This document shows, one piece after another, positions 1 through 5,735 of a stretch of 5,856 nucleotides of DNA. The notes under the pieces are model-generated. The model was not told the DNA's origin, searched no databases, and saw only the letters and a program-made list of their open reading frames with translations. The stretch is taken from assembly GCA_025922795.1 (NCBI GenBank), contig JAICHC010000205.1:1-5856 (forward strand). Direction: 5' to 3'. The DNA comes from Candidatus Binatia bacterium. Its GTDB lineage: Bacteria; Desulfobacterota_B; Binatia; UBA9968. The first letter of the stretch is position 1, and each line of letters opens with the position of its first letter. The position numbers were made by a program, and so were the translations under genes.

Positions 1-71
1 AAACGAAGCGGCAAACTCCGAAAATTTAAATTAAACGGGACGTGAGTTTGGCGGACTTTTGAGCCTTTCTG

Positions 72-99
72 TTTCGAATTTCGGATTTCGTGCTTCGAG
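72..99. repeat. Degenerate tandem heptad repeat, TTTCGNN x4
   Basis: Four consecutive 7-bp units read TTTCGAA (72-78), TTTCGGA (79-85), TTTCGTG (86-92) and CTTCGAG (93-99). A related TTTCTG precedes them at 66-71. All share the core TTCG at the same phase. The array lies in the non-coding region beyond the 3' end of the minus-strand gene. The units are read directly from the sequence. Any function, such as protein binding or a simple slippage-derived repeat, is unknown. Confidence 0.6.
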
Positions 100-167
100 T
101 GTTCCTCTGCCGCCGTTGCGCCTCTCTGCAAGTTATCGGAGTTTCGGTTGCACTTGTGCCGAACTGG

Positions 168-185
168 GTACGGACGACTTCGTAC
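168..185. other. Small hairpin downstream of the aminomethyltransferase stop
   Basis: GTACG (168-172) pairs with CGTAC (181-185). On the plus strand the stem extends by a G-U and an A-U pair to 7 bp closing a CGAC tetraloop. On the minus strand, the sense of the adjacent gene, one inner pair is lost and no T-run follows. It sits about 20 nt beyond the stop codon of the minus-strand gene. It could be a 3'-end structure but does not meet the pattern of an intrinsic terminator. Confidence 0.25.
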
Positions 186-205
186 GCGTTTAGCAGCGAA
201 CTGGA

Positions 206-1405
206 TTACGGTTCGATCAGCGCGCGTTTTCGCGGCGGATCGAAGAACGGGAGCCTGACAATCTTCGCGCCGACGGTTTTCCGCTTATTGTCTACGGTCA
301 CTTCCATTTCAACCCGGGTTTCAGGCGGAGTGTAATCTTTTTCCACCATTGCCAACGCGATGTATTTTTTTAACACCGGCGACCAAGCCCCGGTCGTAGC
401 GTGGCCCACTTGGCGATCGTCTTTATAGAGCGGCAAACTGCCGCGCCAAGCGGCGGTCGGAAACTGGGGCGGCAAACCGACGCGTGCAAATAGATCCTCG
501 TAATCGTTCAGATCGATCTCGAGGCCGACGATTTGCCGCGACGGACCGCTTTCATGGATTGTTCTCAGCGCCTCGGCACCGATGAAATGGGGTTTCTTTA
601 GATCTACGGTCCAGCCCAAACCGATTTCATAGGGCGAATACCTTTGCGAAGGGATCAAAGCCCTTTCGGCGCCGGTGTAATCGACCTCGAGCAGAATAAA
701 GCCGGCCTCGAGGCGTGCCACGTCGAGCGCCAGCAATCCCGCGGGCTTGATCCCGAAACCGGCTCCCTGCTTCATGAAAACATCCCAAATTCGCTCCGCA
801 TGCGCGGCACCGAGCCAAATCTCGTAACCCAAATCACCGGTGTAACCCGTGCGCGAAACGATGACCGGCACGTCGTGAATCTTACCCGACGCAAAGCGAA
901 AAAATCGCAGCCGGCCGAGCTCAAAATCGACGAGCTGAGCAAGAATTTTAAATGCATTCGGCCCCTGAAGCGCCAATGCGGCAATGTTTTCCGAGATCTC
1001 TTCGATCGAGACATCCAGCGCCATCCCATTGAGCTTGAGCCAGCGAAGCGCAGGATCGGCGAGGTGAAATCGAAAATAATCCTCCGCGATGCGAAACACC
1101 GTGCCATCCTGGATCACCGCGCCATCACCTTCACCAAGACACGCATAAAGCGCCTGGCCGACGGCGCACTTCGCCGCATCGCGGGTGATCACCCGGTTAA
1201 CTAGCGCCGCAGCGTCTTTGCCGCGAACATCGTATTTGTAAAGCGGCGAGACATCGATGAGTCCGGCGCTGTTGCGGATCGCGTGATACTCGTAGTCATG
1301 CACCACTTCATAGGAGCTTGCGACGAAATAACCCGACCACGTGCGCCAGTTTTGACTGGCACACAAGGCGGCGGTGCGCGAGTGAAAAGGAGTTCCGAAC
1401 GGCAT
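206..1405 (-). CDS. Aminomethyltransferase-family protein (GcvT fold, possible tetrahydrofolate-dependent demethylase)
   Basis: This is a 399-residue cytoplasmic protein of the GcvT/folate-binding superfamily, which moves a methyl or methylene group from an amine, ether or sulfonium substrate to tetrahydrofolate. The folate-binding domain has the EYHAIRNSAGLIDVSPLYKY segment (residues 39-58). The QDGTVFR stretch (99-105) lies where the family has its catalytic Asp, with D100 the likely equivalent. It is followed by GYTGDLGYEI (187-196), RLEAG (231-235) and GLGWTVDLKK (262-271). A C-terminal GCV_T_C-like barrel spans about 290-390. The frame stays open upstream to an ATG at 1486, but family similarity begins near MPFGTPFHSR, and the longer form would cover the divergent promoter region, so I chose the ATG at 1403-1405. 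Its Shine-Dalgarno is weak (AAGAAG abutting the start). No glycine-cleavage H- or P-protein gene lies nearby, so a role as the true glycine-cleavage T-protein is less likely. Alternatives are LigM/DesA-like O-demethylase or a sarcosine/dimethylglycine-type enzyme. Family assignment is firm; substrate is unknown. Confidence 0.88.
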   Translation of the reverse strand: MPFGTPFHSRTAALCASQNWRTWSGYFVASSYEVVHDYEYHAIRNSAGLIDVSPLYKYDVRGKDAAALVNRVITRDAAKCAVGQALYACLGEGDGAVIQDGTVFRIAEDYFRFHLADPALRWLKLNGMALDVSIEEISENIAALALQGPNAFKILAQLVDFELGRLRFFRFASGKIHDVPVIVSRTGYTGDLGYEIWLGAAHAERIWDVFMKQGAGFGIKPAGLLALDVARLEAGFILLEVDYTGAERALIPSQRYSPYEIGLGWTVDLKKPHFIGAEALRTIHESGPSRQIVGLEIDLNDYEDLFARVGLPPQFPTAAWRGSLPLYKDDRQVGHATTGAWSPVLKKYIALAMVEKDYTPPETRVEMEVTVDNKRKTVGAKIVRLPFFDPPRKRALIEP

Positions 1406-1503
1406 CTTCTTGGTATTTGGGCTACGCTTAGGCGAAAATCCGCTGTTCGCGTTGACTTGCCCGACAAAATTACCAAATATGCCCATTTAAGCAAATTAAG
1501 GCT
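1406..1503. promoter_or_regulatory. Divergent intergenic region shared by the aminomethyltransferase and the oxidoreductase run
   Basis: These 98 bp lie between two start codons pointing outward, so promoters for both directions should sit here. An inverted pair, TATTTGG (1413-1419) and CCAAATA (1473-1479), brackets the region, one arm next to the minus-strand start and the other within the putative plus-strand -10. This could be an operator for common control, but 7-bp arms 53 bp apart can occur by chance. No transcription-factor gene is present in the window. Confidence 0.5.
1452..1480 (+). promoter_or_regulatory. Candidate sigma70-type promoter for the oxidoreductase operon
   Basis: TTGACT (1452-1457) matches the -35 consensus at 5 of 6 positions. 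After 17 nt comes AAATAT (1475-1480), a weak -10 match (3 of 6). Transcription would begin near 1487, giving a leader of roughly 16 nt before the ATG at 1504. The position and spacing suit a promoter, but the poor -10 makes this tentative. Confidence 0.35.
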
Positions 1504-3093
1504 ATGTACAACTATGACGCGATCGTTATCGGCGCTGGCCACAATGGCCTCACCACCGCCGCGTATCTGGCCAAGGCAGGAAAAAAGGTCCTGGTCCTGG
1601 AACGCCGACATGTGTTGGGCGGCGCGGCGGTGACCGAAGAGATCTACCCGGGATTTAAATACACGGTTTGCTCCTACGTCGTGAGTCTTCTGCGCCCGGA
1701 AGTGATTCGGGAATTGGAACTGCCGAAATACGATCTCGAAATCATCCCCCTCGACAGCACCTTCACGCCCCTGCCTGACGGCGATCACTTGCTGCGCTCC
1801 GGCGACCACGCCCAGACGCGCCGCGAAATTGCGAGACACTCGACAACCGATGCAGAAGCCTACGAGCAATACGGCCAATTGATGGTGCAAATGGCAATGG
1901 CAGTAAAGCCACTGCTCGGCATGATCCCGCCGGATCCGACGACTTGGAATCCCAAGGATCTCCTGGGGCTTGCCCGTGTGGGTAACCATTTCCGTGGCCT
2001 TGGGGAAAAACTCCTCTACGATTTGACCAAGCTCATGACCGCGAGCTCGGCCGATTTTCTTGACGAGTGGTTCGAGACCGATGCGCTCAAAGCCACCATG
2101 TCGGCAAGCGGCATCATCGGTACTTTCATGGGACCGCGCTCACCGGGAACGGCCTACGTGCTGCTACATCATTACATGGGAGAGCTGGACGGCGCATTTC
2201 GCTCCTGGGGCTTTGCCCGCGGCGGCATGGGGACAATTAGCCGGGTGATCGCGGATGCGGCTCGCCACCACGGCGCCGAGATTAAAACCCAAGCCGGCGT
2301 TGACCGCGTATTGGTCAGAAACGGCCGCGCGTACGGGGTCGCACTCGAATCCGGCGAGGAGTTCGAGGCCAAAGTCATCGTCTCCGGCGTTGATCCTAAA
2401 CGAACCTTTCTTAAAATGGTCGGCACCAGTCATCTCGACGCCGACTTTTTTAAGCAAGTGAGTGACTATAAGATTCGCGGCTCGTCAGCCAAGGTCAACC
2501 TTGCACTGGATGCTCTGCCGAATTTCAGCAGCATGCCCGGCAAGGGACCGCACCTGGCCGGCGCGATTTCGATCAGCCCGAGCCTCGACTACATCGAGCA
2601 AGCCTATGATGACGCCAAGTACGGTAATTTTTCACGCCGGCCGTACATGGACATCATCCTGCCGTCGATGCTCGATCCGTCCATGGCGCCGCCTGGTAAA
2701 CATGTGATGTCGATCTTCGTCCAGTACGCGCCTTATCATTTAAAAAGCGGCACTTGGGCAGAACAGCGCGACGCTTTCGGCGATACGGTGGTCGAAACGC
2801 TAAGCGAGTATGCACCGAATCTTAAAGACATCATCCTTCACCGCCAGATCGTGACGCCCTGGGACCTCGAACAGGAATTCGGCCTCACCGAAGGAAATAT
2901 TTTTCAAGGCGAGCTGACACTCGACCAGCTTTTCTTTCTCCGGCCCGTACCGGGCTGGGCGAAGTATCGCACGCCGATTAAAAATCTTTATATGTGCGGC
3001 GCCTGCACCCACCCCGGAGGCGGCGTGATGGCGGCCTCCGGACGACTGGCAGCGTTGGAAATTCTCAAAGACACCAACCGGACCCTGCTATAA
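1504..3093 (+). CDS. FAD-dependent oxidoreductase, phytoene-desaturase/PYROXD2-like, copy 1
   Basis: This 529-residue protein belongs to the CrtI/amine-oxidase-like flavoprotein superfamily (COG1233), in the branch with eukaryotic PYROXD2. The N-terminal dinucleotide fold is complete, with GAGHNG at 10-15, acidic E33 at the end of the second strand, and the following RR...GG (34-40). Further family hallmarks are GPRSPGTAY (210-218), RGGMG (239-243), VIVSGVDPKRT (291-301) and the C-terminal FAD-contacting CGACTHPGGG (498-507). No signal peptide or membrane segment is visible, so it is probably cytoplasmic. The start is fixed by an in-frame TGA at 1453-1455 with no ATG, GTG or TTG in between, and by agreement with the neighbouring paralog. 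The only SD-like sequence, TTAAGG, sits just 2 nt from the ATG. The CGAC in place of the common CGAG/CGSG before THPGGG is a variation. It is first in a run with its paralog and two FAH genes. The real substrate is unknown; a carotenoid role is not supported because no carotenoid genes are nearby. Confidence 0.9.
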   Translation: MYNYDAIVIGAGHNGLTTAAYLAKAGKKVLVLERRHVLGGAAVTEEIYPGFKYTVCSYVVSLLRPEVIRELELPKYDLEIIPLDSTFTPLPDGDHLLRSGDHAQTRREIARHSTTDAEAYEQYGQLMVQMAMAVKPLLGMIPPDPTTWNPKDLLGLARVGNHFRGLGEKLLYDLTKLMTASSADFLDEWFETDALKATMSASGIIGTFMGPRSPGTAYVLLHHYMGELDGAFRSWGFARGGMGTISRVIADAARHHGAEIKTQAGVDRVLVRNGRAYGVALESGEEFEAKVIVSGVDPKRTFLKMVGTSHLDADFFKQVSDYKIRGSSAKVNLALDALPNFSSMPGKGPHLAGAISISPSLDYIEQAYDDAKYGNFSRRPYMDIILPSMLDPSMAPPGKHVMSIFVQYAPYHLKSGTWAEQRDAFGDTVVETLSEYAPNLKDIILHRQIVTPWDLEQEFGLTEGNIFQGELTLDQLFFLRPVPGWAKYRTPIKNLYMCGACTHPGGGVMAASGRLAALEILKDTNRTLL

Positions 3094-3099
3094 CTCGCG
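3094..3099 (+). other. 6-nt intercistronic junction without Shine-Dalgarno
   Basis: Only CTCGCG separates the TAA of copy 1 (3091-3093) from the ATG of copy 2 (3100). The preceding 20 nt hold no AGGAG-like sequence. Ribosomes finishing copy 1 probably reinitiate at copy 2, which would tie the amounts of the two paralogs together. Confidence 0.55.
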
Positions 3100-4683
3100 A
3101 TGCAAAGCTACGACGCCATCGTCATCGGCGCTGGACATAACGGACTCGTGACCGCAGCCTATCTGGCAAAAGCGGACAAAAAAGTTCTAGTCGTCGAGCG
3201 TCGTCCGGTGGTGGGGGGTATCGTTGCTTCCGAAGAAATATTTTCAGGCTTTAAGTATTCGTCCTGCGCTCATTCGGCCGGTTCATTTTCCACTCGAGTC
3301 ATCGATGATCTGGAACTCAAAAAGCACGGCTTGGAGCTACTGCCCTTCAATCCGCTGCTTTTTGCACCGGCCCTCGACGGAGATTCGCTGACAATCGCCC
3401 GGGACATGGGCGTGGCAGCTGAACAGATCGGGCGTCATTCGAAGTCAGATGCCGGCAAATTTTCGTCGTTCTGCTTGCGTTTAAAAGCTCTATCGGCGTT
3501 TCTTTCGACGATCTACCGCTTGCCGCTTCCCAACAAAGCGGAGCCGGGAAGTTTTAATCCCGCCGCACTGGTTAAAATCGGCTGGAAATTTCACCGCCTC
3601 GGCAAGAAAGAAATGTATGAATTCTTGCGCGTTCTACCGATGAGCGCGGCAGACCTGGTTAATGAATGGTTCGAGAACGACCTTCTCAAAGCCGCAGTGG
3701 CGAGCGGCGGCATGCTCGGGTCGTTTGTCGGTCCTCGCCAGCAGGGAACTGCTTTCAATCTGCTTCACCACCAGATCGGCGAATCAAATGGCGCGCTGCG
3801 GACGGCAGGCTTTGTGCGGGGCGGGATGGGCAACCTCTCTCAAGCGCTCGCCCGCGCCGCCCAACAGCTCGGCGTGGAGATCCGAACCGACGCGGAAATC
3901 ATAGAGGTCATCACAAAAAACCGCGCGGCGACCGGAGTCGTTTTGCACAATGGCGAGGAAGTCAACGCGAGCAGCGTGATATCGAACGCCGACGTCAAGC
4001 GCACCTTCCTCAAACTCGTCGAACCGACCTACCTCGATCCGCACTTCCTGTTGCAAGTCAGAAACATCCGTTCGCGCGGCGTGGTGGCCAAGATTAACCT
4101 AGCCCTCGACGGATTGCCGAAATTCAAAAACCATCAAACGGCCGCGCTCGGGGGAATCATCCACATCGGTCCGAGCTTGGATTATCTTGAGCGGACCGCC
4201 GATGACGCAAAGTACGGGAGATTCTCCACCCAGCCATTTTTGGAAATCACCATTCCTTCGATCGCCGATCCATCCCTCGCACCGGCAGGAAAGCATGTCA
4301 TGTCTGTGTGGATGCAGTCCGCCCCGTATAAGCTCCGAGCAGGAACTTGGGAAAGTCAGCGGGATGCGCTCGGCGATGTGGTCATGAAAGTGATCGGAGA
4401 CTACGCACCTGGATTTGAGAATTCGGTTCTTCACCGCCAGGTGCTGACGCCGCTTGACCTGGAAGACAGCTACGGCCTCACCGGTGGCCATCTCTATCAC
4501 GCGGAAATGGCGCTGGATCAGATTTTTTTTATGCGTCCGGTTCCCGGCTGGTCACGCTATCACACGCCGATAGACAATCTATTCCTTTGTGGCTCAGGAA
4601 CCCACCCGGGCGGCGGCATCACGGGCCTTCCAGGTTACTATGCGGCAAAAACGGTTCTAAAAAGCCGAGCCCGCGGCAAGTAA
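3100..4683 (+). CDS. FAD-dependent oxidoreductase, phytoene-desaturase/PYROXD2-like, copy 2
   Basis: This 527-residue paralog of the preceding gene matches it along the whole length with roughly half of residues identical by eye and few gaps. It retains GAGHNG (10-15), E33, GPRQQGTAF (211-219), RGGMG (240-244) and CGSGTHPGGG (497-506), so FAD binding should be intact. It differs from copy 1 just after the Rossmann fold (VVGGIVASEEIFSGFKYSSCAHSA region, about residues 38-61), in the insert about 85-150, and at the C-terminal end (ITGLPGYYAA against VMAASGRLAA). These differences suggest a different substrate or partner role rather than a recent duplicate. It starts 6 nt after the upstream stop with no evident Shine-Dalgarno, which suggests translational coupling. 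A run of eight T's (4523-4530) encodes Ile-Phe-Phe before the last FAD motif. No signal peptide or membrane segment is seen. Family is firm; reaction unknown. Confidence 0.9.
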   Translation: MQSYDAIVIGAGHNGLVTAAYLAKADKKVLVVERRPVVGGIVASEEIFSGFKYSSCAHSAGSFSTRVIDDLELKKHGLELLPFNPLLFAPALDGDSLTIARDMGVAAEQIGRHSKSDAGKFSSFCLRLKALSAFLSTIYRLPLPNKAEPGSFNPAALVKIGWKFHRLGKKEMYEFLRVLPMSAADLVNEWFENDLLKAAVASGGMLGSFVGPRQQGTAFNLLHHQIGESNGALRTAGFVRGGMGNLSQALARAAQQLGVEIRTDAEIIEVITKNRAATGVVLHNGEEVNASSVISNADVKRTFLKLVEPTYLDPHFLLQVRNIRSRGVVAKINLALDGLPKFKNHQTAALGGIIHIGPSLDYLERTADDAKYGRFSTQPFLEITIPSIADPSLAPAGKHVMSVWMQSAPYKLRAGTWESQRDALGDVVMKVIGDYAPGFENSVLHRQVLTPLDLEDSYGLTGGHLYHAEMALDQIFFMRPVPGWSRYHTPIDNLFLCGSGTHPGGGITGLPGYYAAKTVLKSRARGK

Positions 4684-4702
4684 CCTGCCTTTGAATTTCA
4701 CC

Positions 4703-4738
4703 TCGTCCATGGTAGACGAAAAACAGCTGCTTTGCAGC
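4703..4738. other. Two adjacent small hairpins in the gap before the FAH genes
   Basis: The first is TCGTC (4703-4707) with GACGA (4715-4719), a 5-bp stem and 7-nt loop. The second is GCTGC (4726-4730) with GCAGC (4734-4738), a 5-bp stem and TTT loop. On the plus strand neither is followed by a T-run, so they do not look like terminators of the oxidoreductase pair. On the minus strand the second stem is followed by TG and TTTTT, which resembles a short intrinsic terminator for antisense transcription, though no minus-strand gene lies upstream of it within the window. Confidence 0.3.
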
Positions 4739-4743
4739 GTGTT

Positions 4744-4747
4744 AAGG
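4744..4747 (+). promoter_or_regulatory. Ribosome binding site of the first FAH gene
   Basis: AAGG lies 7 nt before the ATG at 4755, a normal spacing, and supports that start. The surrounding 10-mer TTAAGGCTAT (4742-4751) also occurs at the start of the first oxidoreductase (1496-1505). Confidence 0.6.
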
Positions 4748-4754
4748 CTATTCC

Positions 4755-5735
4755 ATGCGAATCTACCTCGGTCTTTTGGAAAGCTCCGCGCCAAACCAAA
4801 CCCGAATTTTTGTCGCTGTCGACAGAAAGCTCATCGACTTACCCCTGGCATACGCGGGTTACCTTAGTCTAAGCGGCGATCGCTCGACTGCTTACGAACG
4901 TGCCTCCTTTTATTTTCCCGAAACGATCAGCGCGTTTGTAGTGCGCGGCGAGCAATCCTTGCGAGCACTGGAAGAAGTCGTTTCGTACGTTCACAAAATC
5001 GGCGGCGACGATCTGCGCGGTCCCGCCGGCGAGAAGGTCGCTTACGACCTAGCGGAAGTGCGAGTATTGCCGCCGCTTCAGAATCCGGAAAAAAGTTTCG
5101 TCATTGGTTTTTCCGACCGATCGCGTCTCGAGGCCGTTCCCAGAGCGGAAATCCCGACCGGCTTCTACAAACTGCCGCAGACCTTCGTCACGAGCGGCAA
5201 GCCGGTGATCTGGCCGAAATTCTCCGCAGAAGTGGACGCGGATGCCTGCCTTGCGTTGGTCATCGGCAAAGGCGGCAAGAGAATCGACGCGGCACGCGCC
5301 TGGGACCATATCGCCGGCGTTACGCTGCTCATCGACATCACCGCTCGCGATATCAATCGTCGCGAGGGACTTACGACTAACAACTTGCTCGGCAAAAATT
5401 TCCCCTCTAGCACTTGCCTCGGCCCTTGCATCCTGCTGAAGCCGACCAGAGCAGAGTTGGAAGCGTTGGAAGTGGAGCTTGCAATGGACGGCAGCATCAA
5501 GCAGCAATTCGCGCTTCGCGATTGTGTCTTTACCATCGAGCAGATGATCGCCCGCTGGTCGATCCTCGGCATCAAACCGGGCGATTTTCTCGCCATCGGC
5601 GCCAGTATGGCAATCCAAGGCAACAGGTTGCAAAATCCCGTCCCGCTCAAAATCGGCTCAAATCTCCGCTGCTCGTCGCCGGTTATCGGCGAGCTCTCGC
5701 ACCAGGTCGTATCGGGGGGAGGACTGCGTCGGTGA
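4755..5735 (+). CDS. FAH-family protein with degenerate active site
   Basis: This 326-residue protein has the two-part layout of fumarylacetoacetate hydrolase (FAH) relatives: an N-terminal domain (about 1-105, with DLPLAYAGYL at 28-37) and the C-terminal beta-roll domain (about 112-320). Recognisable landmarks are VIGFSDRSR (116-124), FYKLPQTF (137-144), VDADACLALVIGKGG (160-174), LLIDITARDIN (191-201), GKNFPSSTCLGP (213-224) and LKIGSNL (298-304). FAH-fold hydrolases, decarboxylases and isomerases bind Mg2+ or Mn2+ through a Glu-x-Glu pair and an Asp, and use a His after the G-x-N-Y motif. Here the Glu pair reads D163 and C165, the GLNYxxH segment is GFSDRSR with Arg at the His position, and the GTP loop near the end is GAS (282-284). 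D194 and K214 remain. It may therefore be a regulatory or structural partner, or may catalyse something different. The neighbouring gene starts inside its stop codon. Family is firm; activity is doubtful. Confidence 0.85.
   Translation: MRIYLGLLESSAPNQTRIFVAVDRKLIDLPLAYAGYLSLSGDRSTAYERASFYFPETISAFVVRGEQSLRALEEVVSYVHKIGGDDLRGPAGEKVAYDLAEVRVLPPLQNPEKSFVIGFSDRSRLEAVPRAEIPTGFYKLPQTFVTSGKPVIWPKFSAEVDADACLALVIGKGGKRIDAARAWDHIAGVTLLIDITARDINRREGLTTNNLLGKNFPSSTCLGPCILLKPTRAELEALEVELAMDGSIKQQFALRDCVFTIEQMIARWSILGIKPGDFLAIGASMAIQGNRLQNPVPLKIGSNLRCSSPVIGELSHQVVSGGGLRR
5714..5723 (+). promoter_or_regulatory. Ribosome binding site deciding the GTG start of the second FAH gene
   Basis: GGGGGAGGA lies in the last codons of the upstream FAH gene, about 8 nt before the GTG at 5732. 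It is the strongest Shine-Dalgarno in the window and supports the GTG as the true start. Confidence 0.7.

Larger units (their letters stand above)
1..205. other. Non-coding stretch 3' of the aminomethyltransferase gene
   Basis: No convincing gene is visible here. A plus-strand reading frame from position 90 overlaps the 3' end of the minus-strand gene, has unremarkable composition and no recognisable domain, so I treat it as chance. The stretch contains an AT palindrome AATTTAAATT (23-32), a degenerate heptad repeat (72-99), and a small hairpin (168-185). No stem followed by a T-run is seen on the minus strand downstream of the stop at 206-208, so I cannot point to an intrinsic terminator for the gene. 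Confidence 0.6.

Noticed and set aside
90..335. 81-codon plus-strand open frame near the left end
   Set aside because: It overlaps the 3' end of the aminomethyltransferase gene, includes the heptad repeat, has no clear ribosome binding site and no recognisable similarity.
644..1204. 186-codon plus-strand open frame
   Set aside because: It lies wholly inside the well-supported minus-strand aminomethyltransferase gene, has no recognisable domain and is a frame shadow.
206..1405. True glycine-cleavage T-protein (gcvT)
   Set aside because: No gcvH or gcvP is adjacent, and the QDGTVFR motif and N-terminal segment look more like the broader demethylase/aminomethyltransferase family than canonical GcvT.
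1406..1486. Longer aminomethyltransferase form starting at the ATG at 1484-1486 (27 extra residues)
   Set aside because: The extra residues do not resemble the family N-terminus, no Shine-Dalgarno precedes that ATG, and the extension would fill most of the divergent promoter region.
1201..1989. 262-codon minus-strand open frame spanning the divergent region
   Set aside because: It overlaps the start of the oxidoreductase and the start of the aminomethyltransferase in a wrong frame. Its composition is rich in His, Arg and Gln, as expected for a shadow of coding DNA.
1504..4683. Carotenoid biosynthesis (crtI-type phytoene desaturase) as the function of the two oxidoreductases
   Set aside because: The superfamily is often labelled this way, but no crtB, crtE or other carotenoid gene is nearby and the neighbours are GcvT-fold and FAH-family genes. 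The sequences look closer to the PYROXD2-like branch.
4709..4866. Short plus-strand frame starting at the ATG in the gap before the FAH gene
   Set aside because: It runs into the FAH gene in another frame, has no Shine-Dalgarno, and its Arg/Pro-rich second half is typical of out-of-frame translation.
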